NCBI GenBank assembly: GCA_947630755.1
Contig: CANRIU010000011.1
Span: 1 to 53,318, forward strand
Origin: an uncultured Oscillospiraceae bacterium
GTDB taxonomy: Bacteria > Bacillota > Clostridia > Oscillospirales > Oscillospiraceae
Direction: 5' to 3'
DNA length: 53,318 nucleotides
Part shown: in pieces, positions 1 to 8,541 of the stretch
Position numbering within the stretch: the first letter of the stretch is position 1
Layout of the letters: each line of letters starts with the position of its first letter
Position numbers and translations under genes: made by a program
The notes under the pieces: model-generated
Seen by the model: the letters and a program-made list of their open reading frames with translations, nothing else
The model's database searches: none
Told to the model about the DNA's origin: nothing

Positions 1-4
1 GATC

Positions 5-101
5 GTATGAGACGACTTTTTGGCGGCTTTGCCGCCAAAAAGAGCGACGCGTAAGCGGCGCTTCTCCAATAAAAAGTCTACTTTTTATTGGAGAATAGTA
101 T
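5..101 (-). repeat. Three-hairpin structured repeat, copy A
   Basis: Read on the minus strand the element opens with ATACTA. It continues with a perfect 15-bp stem and 4-nt loop (62-95), a small 19-nt hairpin with TTAC loop (43-61) and a perfect 12-bp stem with 3-nt loop (16-42). It closes with CGTCTCATAC. The same layout, with the same lengths, recurs on the plus strand at 47257-47353. Stem bases differ between copies but remain paired. The element lies downstream of the pectate lyase terminator and may continue beyond the window edge. No protein-coding signal was seen. Family unknown to me; a mobile hairpin repeat or a structured RNA are both possible. Confidence 0.8.
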
Positions 102-135
102 TACTCCATAAGGGCGTGAGGTTACATACTATACT

Positions 136-175
136 GTCGAAAAAGCGGACCGCAGGAGCGGTCCGCTTTTTCGAC
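136..175 (-). terminator. Rho-independent terminator of the pectate lyase gene
   Basis: A perfect 18-bp inverted repeat with an AGGA loop lies seven bases beyond the pectate lyase stop. The outer part of the stem is GTCGAAAAAGC, so the 3' arm carries a run of T within the stem. The same outer stem sequence recurs in hairpins at 44944-44972 and 51457-51487. Confidence 0.75.
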
Positions 176-182
176 TATATTA

Positions 183-2219
183 TTATTTATAGAGCTTGTT
201 TGACTCATCCACGTCGCCTGTTATGGCGTCGCGCCAGGCGCTGGGGGCGGTGCGGATGGAGGTATTCGAGCGGTAGACCCCGCGGGGAGCGGAGAGGGGA
301 TTTGCGCGGAAGATGAAGTTTTGCTGCTCGTTATCTATGGAGACGCAGCCCGTCAGGCGTATGGCGCCGGGGTTGAAGTTGTCGGAGAAGCCCGCCATGG
401 AGTTTTTGAAGGCTGTGCAGCTCTCCACCACATGGCCCACGGGCATACCCTCGCCGCCGAGCTTGAAGCCGTTGCCGCCGCCTCCGCCGCGGATGACGTG
501 GGAGGGGTCCTCCGGGTCCACCCAGATGCCGTTTAAGTAGGCCACGCAGTTGCGCAGCGTCACGGGGGCGTTGGGGCCCTTCTCCACCTTGTTGTAGAGG
601 TCAAAGCCGTCGTCCACGTTGCCGTAGGCCACGCAGTCCTCAAAGACGTTCCCCGGTCCCACGCCCAGCTTCGGCGCGAAGCCGTCGGCGTTCATGTTGC
701 GAATGTCCCTGTTGCCGTAGGAGACGCAGTTTTTCACGAGGTTGTAGCAGGGCCAGGCAAACTGGAAGCCCTCCGGCGTGCCGTTGCCAAGTAAAAGGCC
801 AGTCTCGTCGCAGTGGTGGAAGGAGCACTTCTCCACGGTGTTGAAGCTGCCGCTGAGCTCCGAGCGCTTTCCGGTAAATTCAAGGCCGTATATGCGCCAG
901 AAGTTCGCGGTGGTCTTAAGGCAGGCGTTGACGAACCGGACGGCGGCGCCCTTCGCAGGCATTATGGTCTTGACGCCCTCAAGGGCTCCGGAGTGCTCCG
1001 GCCCGAGAAGGAGGCTGCGGGTGTAGTCGCCCTCGAGGAGGTATATGGTGCCGCCCTGGGAGAGGCGGCGGAGGGCCTCCTCGAGGCTCGTGGGCTCCTC
1101 GGCGGTGCCGGGGGCGTCGTCAAGCCCATCGGGGGAGGCGTAGATCTGGTCGGTCCTGAAGGAGCGGGGGGTGTAGGTTATGGTGAAGCTCTCCGTGATG
1201 CTGCCGGAGGGGAAGTCGTAGACGCACTCCAGCTCGTTTTTCCCGGGGAGGAGCGTCAGCGCCATATTCGCCGGGTGGCGGTCGAGAAGCTCCACCGTGC
1301 CAAGGGGCTCCTCCCCGCGGCTGACATACACAAAGCCGCTCTTGTTGCCGTGGAGGGTGAGTATGTAGCTCTCATCCGTGCTCACGGTGCCGGAGCGCAG
1401 GAAGAGGGTGGGCTTTACGTTGTGGTTCTCCGGTCTCCACAGCGGCGGCAGGACATCTGGCAGAGTGCAGGGGGTGACGGTAAGGTCGATATTCTCAAAG
1501 CGGACCTCGGCGTTGCGGGAGGTGAAGAAGCCCACATACATGCTGCCCTTTTTGAGCTGTGTGAGGAGGTTCACGCCGCAGCTCTCCGGGTAGTACCTCT
1601 CCCCCATCGCCCCGTCGGCGCCCATGGTCCTGACGAAAAAGCCCCGGTCGTCCCGCCCGAGCTCCATCCTGACGCTCTCTCCCCCGGTGACCACGGGCTT
1701 TGCGCCCTCGAGCTTCCTCTCGTCAAGCTTCACGCCCACAAGGTCGTGGATGTTGGCCACGCCCCGGCGGCAGACGGCGCTGGGGGTGTTCTCATCCCTG
1801 TTTCCCGCCAGAACGCCGACAAAGACCATGTTTGAGGCGGCGGGGAGCTCCTGAAAGCTGGGGTCGAAGGGCTCACGCCGGGCAATACCAAGACTGTCCC
1901 GGGCCATTATGCCAAAGCCGCACTGCTGGGGCGTGTCCTGTGTGCCAAGCCGACCATAATTCAGTACCCGGACATCGGCGCTGAGAGTGAAGTGCTCCCG
2001 GTCCGGGTCAAGCTCCACATACCTGAAAACTATTCCGTCGTGGCCCCCGGCGATCTTGCCGCCCCGGCTCTCCAGCGTGACCGAGCCGTCCGGCTCCGGG
2101 CGGGCCTCGTTGAGGCCGACCTTGTCGGCGTACTCAGGGAGCTTTACCGTGGAGGTGAGGTTTAAGTCCGTGGACTGTCCGAATACCCTGGTCTGCCAGA
2201 GGTGAATCGTATCTGACAT
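183..2219 (-). CDS. PL9-like pectate lyase (right-handed beta-helix)
   Basis: Predicted pectate or polygalacturonate lyase of 678 residues. The C-terminal part (about 358-678) is a repetitive parallel beta-helix. Its calcium and catalytic residues match those known from Dickeya Pel9A (D209, D233, D234, D237, K273): D512 in ADGFAPKLG, D536 and D537 and D540 in NVDDGFDLYNK, and K586 in NGFKLGG. The 24-residue step from the first to the second aspartate is preserved exactly. Residues 1-250 look like a concanavalin-type beta-sandwich and 265-350 like an Ig-type linker; both are inferred. No signal peptide or membrane segment is visible, so the enzyme may act inside the cell on imported oligogalacturonides. 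It starts at ATG behind an AGGAGG site and is monocistronic. Substrate specificity is inferred from the family. Confidence 0.82.
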   Translation of the reverse strand: MSDTIHLWQTRVFGQSTDLNLTSTVKLPEYADKVGLNEARPEPDGSVTLESRGGKIAGGHDGIVFRYVELDPDREHFTLSADVRVLNYGRLGTQDTPQQCGFGIMARDSLGIARREPFDPSFQELPAASNMVFVGVLAGNRDENTPSAVCRRGVANIHDLVGVKLDERKLEGAKPVVTGGESVRMELGRDDRGFFVRTMGADGAMGERYYPESCGVNLLTQLKKGSMYVGFFTSRNAEVRFENIDLTVTPCTLPDVLPPLWRPENHNVKPTLFLRSGTVSTDESYILTLHGNKSGFVYVSRGEEPLGTVELLDRHPANMALTLLPGKNELECVYDFPSGSITESFTITYTPRSFRTDQIYASPDGLDDAPGTAEEPTSLEEALRRLSQGGTIYLLEGDYTRSLLLGPEHSGALEGVKTIMPAKGAAVRFVNACLKTTANFWRIYGLEFTGKRSELSGSFNTVEKCSFHHCDETGLLLGNGTPEGFQFAWPCYNLVKNCVSYGNRDIRNMNADGFAPKLGVGPGNVFEDCVAYGNVDDGFDLYNKVEKGPNAPVTLRNCVAYLNGIWVDPEDPSHVIRGGGGGNGFKLGGEGMPVGHVVESCTAFKNSMAGFSDNFNPGAIRLTGCVSIDNEQQNFIFRANPLSAPRGVYRSNTSIRTAPSAWRDAITGDVDESNKLYK

Positions 2220-2263
2220 GGTTATTCCTCCTGATTTGTTTTTTTCAAATATTGTAATTATTA

Positions 2264-2291
2264 ATTATATCAATATATCAATAAAATTCAA
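2264..2291 (-). promoter_or_regulatory. Promoter of the pectate lyase gene
   Basis: On the minus strand TTGAAT (2291-2286) is followed after 16 bp by TATAAT (2269-2264). It lies in a very AT-rich stretch between the dnaE terminator and the lyase start, about 45 bases upstream of the start codon. The repeated TGATATATTGATATAA sequence around the -10 box could hold a regulator site, but no clear dyad was found. Confidence 0.6.
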
Positions 2292-2305
2292 TATATTTCG
2301 GCAAA

Positions 2306-2334
2306 ATAATCGGCGGGGAGGCCCCGCCGATTAT
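2306..2334 (-). terminator. Terminator of the hprK-dnaE operon
   Basis: Perfect 13-bp arms (2306-2318 and 2322-2334) with a 3-nt loop lie just after the dnaE stop and are followed on the minus strand by ATTATTTTG. It ends the hprK-murB-rapZ-whiA-dnaE run. Confidence 0.8.
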
Positions 2335-2339
2335 AAGAT

Positions 2340-5300
2340 TTATTTTACTACCACGTTTTCCCCGCCGAGCATCCCGGAAAGCTCCTCCACAAGGGCGGGG
2401 TGGATGAGGCACTTTGAGCCCAGACGGCGCTTTGTGTCGGAAAAATAGACTATGAGCTGCTGGTCCCCGGGGAACATATTGAGCACGAGCTTCAGCCTTT
2501 TAAACTCCGGCGAGCTCTCGCCGGGGAGCTTCACATACAGGCGCAGGGCCTCGGCGGGGGTCTCAGGCTCACGCCGCCTGTCTGTCATGGGCCGCAGAAG
2601 GGTTATCACCGCCTGTGGCTCCTTCTCGTCCCGGATGGAGAGCCGCCCCTTCACAGTGACTATGGTGCCCTCCCGGAGGTAGACGCCGGAGGCGTCAAGT
2701 ATCCGCTGGAAGGCGAGAAGCTCCATGGACCCGGTGCCGTCGTCCAGGGTGACGTAGGCCATCATGCCGCCGTTTTTCGTGGATTTCATCCTGACGGTGG
2801 TTATCACTCCCGCGAGGGTAATCTCCTGGTCGTCAAAGTATGTGTGCTCCTCCCGCTCCGGGTCTGAGTAGTCGGAGATTATCCCGCCGATGGACACCGC
2901 GCCCATGTTCCTCGCCGCGGCGCGAAAGCCGTCCATCGGGTGGCCGGAGAGGTACAGCCCCGTGACCTCCCGCTCCATGCCCATGAGCTCCTGTGGGGAG
3001 AACTCCTCCACGTCGGGAAGGGGTATGGCGTGGGCCGTCTCGCCGCTGTCCTCCGAAGCCATGCCGAAGAGGTCAAGCTGCCCCTCCACGTTCTTCCGGC
3101 GGGAGTCGGCGATGGCGTCCAGTGTCTGGCCCGCTATCTCCATGAGCTGCCGGCGCTTGGCACCCAGGGAGTCGAAGGCCCCGGCCTTTATGAGGCTCTC
3201 GAGGGCCCGGCGGTTCAGGTCCGCGCCGTACATGCGCTCGCAAAAGTCGTTGAAGGAGGTGAAGGGTCCTCCCCTCTCCCGCTCCTCCACAACGCCGTCG
3301 ATGAATTTGGAGCCTATGTTCTTCACCGCCACAAGGCCGTAGCGGATGTCGTCCCCCTCCACCGCAAAGCGGCTGCGGGAGTGGTTTATGTCCGGGGGCA
3401 GGAGCTTTATGCCCATGCTCTGGCACTCCGCCGTGTACTCCGCCACCTTCTCGGCGTAGCCCAGGACCGAGCTCATCAGCGCGGCCATGTACTGGCGGGG
3501 GTAGTGGCACTTGAGGTACGCCGTCTCATAGGCCACCACGGCGTAGCACACGGCGTGGGCCTTGTTGAAGGCGTAGTTTGCAAAGTCGGTTATCTCGTCG
3601 TATATGCTCCCGGCAACTTCCTCGGGCACGCCGTTTTTGACGGCCCCGGGGATTCCCCGCTCCCCGTCGCCGAAGATGAAGGTCCGGCGCTCCTTTTGTA
3701 TCTCCGCCATCTTCTTTTTGGACATGGCGCGGCGTATCATGTCCGCCTGCCCCAGGGAGAAGCCCGCGAGGCGGCGGAATATCTCGATTACCTGCTCCTG
3801 ATATACTATGCACCCGTAGGTGACGTTCAAAATCGGCTCCAGAAGCGGGTGCTTATAGCGTATTTTGTCCGGGTTTACGCTGGCCTCGAGGAACCTAGGT
3901 ATGGAGTCCATGGGTCCCGGGCGGTAGAGGGCAATGACGGCGGTGATGTCCTCGATGTTTTTCGCGCGCATACCGACGCACACCCCGGTCATGCCCGCGC
4001 TCTCAAGCTGGAACACCCCGGAGGTCCTGCCGGAGGCAAGCATATCGTAGGTCTCTTTGTCGTCGTCGGGGATGCGGGATATGTCGAAGCCGGGCTCCGT
4101 CGCCCTTATGTCCATTACGGCGTCATTGATGATGGTGAGGTTGCGAAGGCCCAGAAAATCCATCTTCAAAAGGCCCAGCTCCTCGATGGTGGTCATGGTG
4201 TACTGGGTGGAGATGGTGTTGCCGTCCTTTTTTGATATGGCCAGGGGCACATATGTGTGCACCGGGTCGCGGGTTATGACCACCCCCGCGGCGTGGGTGC
4301 CGTAGTCCTTGGGCATATCCTCAATGGCGAGGGCCGTCTCTATTACCTTACGGCATCTGGGGTCCTCCTCCATCTTGTCCCGGAGCTGCTTTGAGGTGCG
4401 TATGGCGTCGGAGAGGGTTATCCGGAAGTCGTTTGGCAGGGTCTTTGCAAGCTCGTTCTCCTCGGCGAAGGTGAGCCCCAGTGCCTTGGAGACGGAGCGG
4501 ACGGCGTTTTTGGCCTTAAGAGTGTTGAAGGTGATTATCTGGGCCACATGGTCCGCGCCGTACTTGCGCTTTACATACTCCACCACCTCGCCCCGGCGGC
4601 GCTCGCAGAAGTCCATGTCAATATCCGGCATGGAGACGCGCTCGGGGTTTAAAAACCGCTCAAAATAGAGGCCGTATTTTATTGGGTCAACATCCGTTAT
4701 GTGCAGGCAGTAGCTCACCACGCTTGCCGCGGCGCTGCCCCGCCCGGGGCCAACGGGGATGCCCTGGCGCCTGGCGTACATGACGAAGTCCTGGACGATG
4801 AGGAAGTAGTCCGTAAAGCCCATGCGGTCTATCATGTCGAGCTCGTATCTGAGCTGCTTTTCCACCTCCGGGCGGCCGGGGTAGCGCTCCCGAAAGCCCT
4901 CCATGCAGAGCTTCTCCAGATACTCTTTGGAGGTGTACCCCTCCGGCACGTCAAATTTCGGCAGGTGGTAGTGACCGAACTCAAACTCCAGATTACATTT
5001 TTCCGCGATTATATTCGTGTTGTCCGCCGCCTCCGGGATGTCCGGGAAAAGGGCGCGCATCTCCTCCTCGGTCTTGAGGTAGAGCCCGTCGCCCGTGAAG
5101 CGCATACGGTTCTCGTCCTCCACCGTCTTGCCCGTCTGTATGCACATGAGCACGTCCTGGGCGTAGGCGTCCTCCCGGCGCAGGTAGTGGACGTCGTTTG
5201 TGAGCACGAGGGGTATGCCGGTCTCCCTCGATAAGCGCACCAGCCCCCTTGCGGCGCGGCGCTCCTCCGGGATGGCGTGGTCCTGTATCTCCAGGTAGTA

Positions 5301-5819
5301 GTTGCCCTCGCCGAAAATCTCAAGAAACTCAAGGGCGGTCTTTTTCGCCTCGTTGTAGCGGTCCTGGAGAATGTACTGGGGCACCTGGCCCTGTATGCAG
5401 GCGGAGAGGGCGATTAGCCCCTCGGAGTGGCGGCGCAGAAGGTCCATGTCTATCCGGGGCTTCATGTAGAGCCCCTCCACAAAGCCCATGGACACCATGT
5501 AGCAGAGGTTTTTGTACCCCGTCTCATTCTTGCAAAGGAGTATGAGGTGGTAGCGGACGGAGTCCTCCCCGTGCTCCTTGTCAAAGCGGGTCCTGGGGGC
5601 GACGTAGACCTCGCAGCCGATTATGGGCTTTATGCCCTCCTTTTTGCACTCCTTGTAAAAGGCCACAGCGCCGTACATGACGCCGTGGTCGGTTATGGCG
5701 AGGGCCGTCTGGCCCAGCTCCCTGGCCTTTTTCGGAAGCTCCCTTATCCGGCAGGCGCCGTCAAGAAGGCTGTACTCCGAATGGACGTGAAGGTGAGTGA
5801 AAGACATATGACGCCTCAT
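2340..5819 (-). CDS. dnaE: DNA polymerase III subunit alpha (DnaE)
   Basis: Replicative DNA polymerase of the DnaE type, 1159 residues, normal for the family. The N-terminal PHP domain begins with HLHVHSEYSLLDG. The polymerase core carries the catalytic aspartates in MPDIDMDF, followed by DYGTHAAGVVI and GPMDSIP. A helix-hairpin-helix region and a C-terminal OB fold (about 980-1060) come after. The first ATG overlaps the whiA stop by 4 bases. A second ATG at 5807, which gives the usual start MSFTHLHVHSEY, has GAGG six bases upstream and may be the true start. Low-GC Firmicutes normally also carry PolC, so this copy is the DnaE1/DnaE3-like enzyme. It is the last gene of its operon. Confidence 0.96.
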   Translation of the reverse strand: MRRHMSFTHLHVHSEYSLLDGACRIRELPKKARELGQTALAITDHGVMYGAVAFYKECKKEGIKPIIGCEVYVAPRTRFDKEHGEDSVRYHLILLCKNETGYKNLCYMVSMGFVEGLYMKPRIDMDLLRRHSEGLIALSACIQGQVPQYILQDRYNEAKKTALEFLEIFGEGNYYLEIQDHAIPEERRAARGLVRLSRETGIPLVLTNDVHYLRREDAYAQDVLMCIQTGKTVEDENRMRFTGDGLYLKTEEEMRALFPDIPEAADNTNIIAEKCNLEFEFGHYHLPKFDVPEGYTSKEYLEKLCMEGFRERYPGRPEVEKQLRYELDMIDRMGFTDYFLIVQDFVMYARRQGIPVGPGRGSAAASVVSYCLHITDVDPIKYGLYFERFLNPERVSMPDIDMDFCERRRGEVVEYVKRKYGADHVAQIITFNTLKAKNAVRSVSKALGLTFAEENELAKTLPNDFRITLSDAIRTSKQLRDKMEEDPRCRKVIETALAIEDMPKDYGTHAAGVVITRDPVHTYVPLAISKKDGNTISTQYTMTTIEELGLLKMDFLGLRNLTIINDAVMDIRATEPGFDISRIPDDDKETYDMLASGRTSGVFQLESAGMTGVCVGMRAKNIEDITAVIALYRPGPMDSIPRFLEASVNPDKIRYKHPLLEPILNVTYGCIVYQEQVIEIFRRLAGFSLGQADMIRRAMSKKKMAEIQKERRTFIFGDGERGIPGAVKNGVPEEVAGSIYDEITDFANYAFNKAHAVCYAVVAYETAYLKCHYPRQYMAALMSSVLGYAEKVAEYTAECQSMGIKLLPPDINHSRSRFAVEGDDIRYGLVAVKNIGSKFIDGVVEERERGGPFTSFNDFCERMYGADLNRRALESLIKAGAFDSLGAKRRQLMEIAGQTLDAIADSRRKNVEGQLDLFGMASEDSGETAHAIPLPDVEEFSPQELMGMEREVTGLYLSGHPMDGFRAAARNMGAVSIGGIISDYSDPEREEHTYFDDQEITLAGVITTVRMKSTKNGGMMAYVTLDDGTGSMELLAFQRILDASGVYLREGTIVTVKGRLSIRDEKEPQAVITLLRPMTDRRREPETPAEALRLYVKLPGESSPEFKRLKLVLNMFPGDQQLIVYFSDTKRRLGSKCLIHPALVEELSGMLGGENVVVK

Positions 5820-6718
5820 TTCTCATTCCCGGCAAGCTCCATGAGCCTGCGCAGGCGGTGGTTAAAGCCGGACTTTGTGACCGGGGGGTCGGAGAGCTTC
5901 CCCAGCTCCTCGATGCTCAGCTCCGGGTACTCCTCCCTTAGGCGGGCCGCCTCCCGGAGCTTGTCCGACAGCGTGTCAAGGCGCCCGGAGCGGCGGAGGG
6001 CGCGGATGTTCTCCAGCACCTGGGCGCTGGCCTCCACGGTCTTTGCCACGTTCGCCGTGTCGCAGTTTACCTGTCGGGTGACTATGTTCTTCATGTCCTT
6101 CTCTATCTTCGCGCCCATGACGCGCATAGCCGCGACCGGGGCGCCGATGGTGGTGAGGATGTCCTCCACGACGGCGCTCTGCTTGAAGTACATGATGTAA
6201 TTTCCGGCTCTGGCGGCGCACTTGGGCTCAAAGCCCATGTCGAGAAACAGCGCCGTCATCTCACGGCTGACCATGTAGTGCCCGGTGACCAGCTCCAGAT
6301 GGTAGCGCTTTTCCGGGTCGGTGACGCTCCCCCCGGCGAGGAACGCCCCCCGGAGGAACGCGGCTCTCGCCTCGTCGTCCTCCAGAAGCCCCAGGTTCAC
6401 ATGGTGGCTCAAAATTCCGCCCCCGGCGTAGCCGAAGGCGTCAAGTATCTTCTCCATGCTCCCGGGATCCGAGACGATGAAGGCGCGCTTGCCCGCGCTC
6501 TCCTCCCCGGGCAGAACGTCAAAGGAGATGCCGAAGGCGCGGTCCAGAAGCCTCGGAAGGCGCCTGGCGAAATCCTCCGAGCCCGTGACCACGCGGATCT
6601 GGCGCTCCGAAAAGGTGTTGCAGAAGAGCATGACCCCGTAGCACTCCGCCAGGGCCCTGGAGCCCCGGCCCACGCTCTGGCGGCAGAGCTCCTTTTTTAC
6701 CTCCGCTGAAAACGTCAT
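5816..6718 (-). CDS. whiA: DNA-binding protein WhiA
   Basis: WhiA family protein of 300 residues: a degenerate LAGLIDADG-endonuclease-like fold in the N-terminal two thirds (RGAFLAGGSVTDPEKRYHLE) and a C-terminal helix-turn-helix (about 220-295, with LSIEELGKLSDPPVTKSG). In Streptomyces WhiA is a sporulation activator. In Bacillus it influences cell division and chromosome segregation. It sits 10 bases after rapZ and overlaps dnaE. In most Firmicutes glmR (yvcK) lies between rapZ and whiA; here it is absent. Confidence 0.95.
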   Translation of the reverse strand: MTFSAEVKKELCRQSVGRGSRALAECYGVMLFCNTFSERQIRVVTGSEDFARRLPRLLDRAFGISFDVLPGEESAGKRAFIVSDPGSMEKILDAFGYAGGGILSHHVNLGLLEDDEARAAFLRGAFLAGGSVTDPEKRYHLELVTGHYMVSREMTALFLDMGFEPKCAARAGNYIMYFKQSAVVEDILTTIGAPVAAMRVMGAKIEKDMKNIVTRQVNCDTANVAKTVEASAQVLENIRALRRSGRLDTLSDKLREAARLREEYPELSIEELGKLSDPPVTKSGFNHRLRRLMELAGNEK

Positions 6719-6728
6719 GGCCCGGCCC

Positions 6729-7586
6729 TCAGCTCTTTCCGATGTCGCGGTGGATGCACTCCGTCTCCTGCCCCTTGGCGGCGAGGTACCTCGCCAGGGC
6801 CTCGGTGACGGCGACGGAGCGGTGGTGGCCGCCCGTGCAGCCGATGCAGACAGTGAGGTTCATCTTCCCCTCCTCCTGATAGTTCGGCAGGAGAAAGTCG
6901 ATGAGCTCCTCAAGCTTCCCAAGAAACTCCCTTGACTGGTCGGAGTTGAAAACATAGTCGTACACGTCGTCGTCGAGCCCGGTTTTGTTTGTGAGCTCCG
7001 GGACGTAAAATGGGTTCGGCAGAAAGCGCACGTCAAACACAAGGTCCGCCTCTATGGGTATGCCGTACTTAAAGCCGAAGGACATGACCGTGACGCGGAT
7101 GCGCTCCTTGGACTCCGTGCCGAAGAGGCGAAAGAGTGTGCGCTGGAGGCGCCCCAGTGTGAGGCCCGTGGTGTTTATGACGTAGTCGGCGCGCTGGCGC
7201 ACGGGCTCCAGCATTTTCATCTCTCTCCTCACGGCGGCCTCCAGCCCCTCCGCCTCCCCGCCCAGTGGGTGGCGGCGGCGGGTCTCCTTGTAGCGCTTCA
7301 CCACCGTGTCCACCGTGGCGTCGACGTAGAGTATCTTGTAGTCGTACCCGGCGGCGTGTATCTCGTCAAGGGCGCGGAAGAGCTCGTCAAAGCCCTCCCG
7401 GGAGCGTATGTCGGAGACAAGGGCGACGCGCTCGTACCGCCCCCTTGTGGCGGCGCAAAGCTCCGCGAATTTGGGCATAAGGGCAACAGGCATATTGTCC
7501 ACGCAGTAGAAGTCCAGGTCCTCCAGCGCCGCGGCGACGCGGCTCTTCCCCGCGCCGGAAAGTCCCGAAATTATGAGCATATCCAA
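6729..7586 (-). CDS. rapZ: RNase adapter / nucleotide-binding protein RapZ
   Basis: RapZ (YvcJ) family P-loop protein of 285 residues. The Walker A motif GLSGAGKS is at residues 8-15, DIRSREGF lies near residue 60, and the conserved C-terminal segment CIGCTGGHHRSV near 252-263. In E. coli RapZ senses glucosamine-6-phosphate and directs decay of the GlmZ RNA; in Firmicutes its role is less clear. The assigned start is TTG, seven bases after GAGGTG. An ATG two codons later is the alternative but lies 13 bases from that site. It lies between murB and whiA. Confidence 0.94.
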   Translation of the reverse strand: MDMLIISGLSGAGKSRVAAALEDLDFYCVDNMPVALMPKFAELCAATRGRYERVALVSDIRSREGFDELFRALDEIHAAGYDYKILYVDATVDTVVKRYKETRRRHPLGGEAEGLEAAVRREMKMLEPVRQRADYVINTTGLTLGRLQRTLFRLFGTESKERIRVTVMSFGFKYGIPIEADLVFDVRFLPNPFYVPELTNKTGLDDDVYDYVFNSDQSREFLGKLEELIDFLLPNYQEEGKMNLTVCIGCTGGHHRSVAVTEALARYLAAKGQETECIHRDIGKS

Positions 7587-7629
7587 AAGGCGTCACCTCT
7601 CATCTGGCTGTGTATGAAAATTTATGCGG

Positions 7630-8541
7630 TCAGCGTATTACCCGGATCTCCGGCTCCAGGGTTATCCCGGTCCTCTTCCGGACAGTGTCGCAGACAAGCT
7701 CCATGAGGGCGTCCACGTCCTCAAAGCTCGCCCCGCCGGCGTTCACGATAAAGCCCGCGTGCTTCTCCGAAACCCGCGCCCCGCCGATGCTTGCTCCCTT
7801 GAGCCCCGCCTCGTCGATGAGCTTTGAGGCGAAGCCGTTCTCCGGGCGCTTGAAGGTGCTACCGGCGGAGGGGAGGTTAAGGGGCTGCTTCTCCCGGCGG
7901 CGGGCCGCAAGGTCCTCCATCTTCTCCTTTATCGCCCTGGGGTCCCCGGGGCGCAGGCGCAGGGCGGCGGAGAGGATGACCTCCTCCGAGCCCTCAAAGC
8001 GGCTGGTCCTGTATCCGAAGCGGCAGTCGCGGTTTGCCACGGTCCGCAGCGTCCCGTAGCAGTCAAGGAACGTGACGGACTCCACCACGTCCTTAAGCTC
8101 CCCGCCGTAGGCCCCGGCGTTCATGTATATCCCGCCGCCGAGAGACCCCGGTATGCCGTGGGCAAACTCAAGCCCCGTGAGCCCCGCTTCCAGCGCGGCG
8201 TTCCCCAGTCTCGACAAAAGCACCCCGGCGCCGGAGATGATGCTGTCAACGCTGACACGCACCGTGTCAAGCCTTGCGGTGCTGAGCACCACAAGGTCGT
8301 GGGGCCTGTCGGAGAAGAGCACGTTTGAGCCGTTGCCAAGGACCATGTACGGTATGCCCCGGCGGCGAAGCTCTCTGACGGCCCAGACGAACGCCTCAAG
8401 GCTCTTTGGCTCGGCGAAAAGGCTCACCGTCCCGCCGATGCGGAAGGTGGTGTGGCGGCGCATGGGCTCGCCGAAAAATATTCCCGTGCCGGGAAAGCCG
8501 GAGTTGAGCTCCCGGGCAAACAAGTCGATATAATCTGTCAT
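7630..8541 (-). CDS. murB: UDP-N-acetylenolpyruvoylglucosamine reductase (MurB)
   Basis: NADPH- and FAD-dependent MurB, which reduces the enolpyruvyl group to give UDP-MurNAc, the second committed step of peptidoglycan synthesis in the cytoplasm. It has 303 residues. FAD-binding motifs include VLGNGSNVLFSD and GIPGSLGGGIYMNAGAYGGE. SAGSTFKRP carries the catalytic serine region of the shorter type II enzyme. The last glutamate is in ITLEPEIRVI. The start overlaps hprK by 4 bases, implying translational coupling. Confidence 0.96.
   Translation of the reverse strand: MTDYIDLFARELNSGFPGTGIFFGEPMRRHTTFRIGGTVSLFAEPKSLEAFVWAVRELRRRGIPYMVLGNGSNVLFSDRPHDLVVLSTARLDTVRVSVDSIISGAGVLLSRLGNAALEAGLTGLEFAHGIPGSLGGGIYMNAGAYGGELKDVVESVTFLDCYGTLRTVANRDCRFGYRTSRFEGSEEVILSAALRLRPGDPRAIKEKMEDLAARRREKQPLNLPSAGSTFKRPENGFASKLIDEAGLKGASIGGARVSEKHAGFIVNAGGASFEDVDALMELVCDTVRKRTGITLEPEIRVIR

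Noticed and set aside
813-1835. Long open frame opposite the pectate lyase gene
   Set aside because: It is an antisense shadow caused by high GC codon use. It lacks family motifs and a ribosome site, while the minus strand encodes clear PL9 motifs.
2940-4235. 431-codon open frame opposite dnaE
   Set aside because: Antisense shadow; the minus strand carries an unambiguous DnaE with all motifs.
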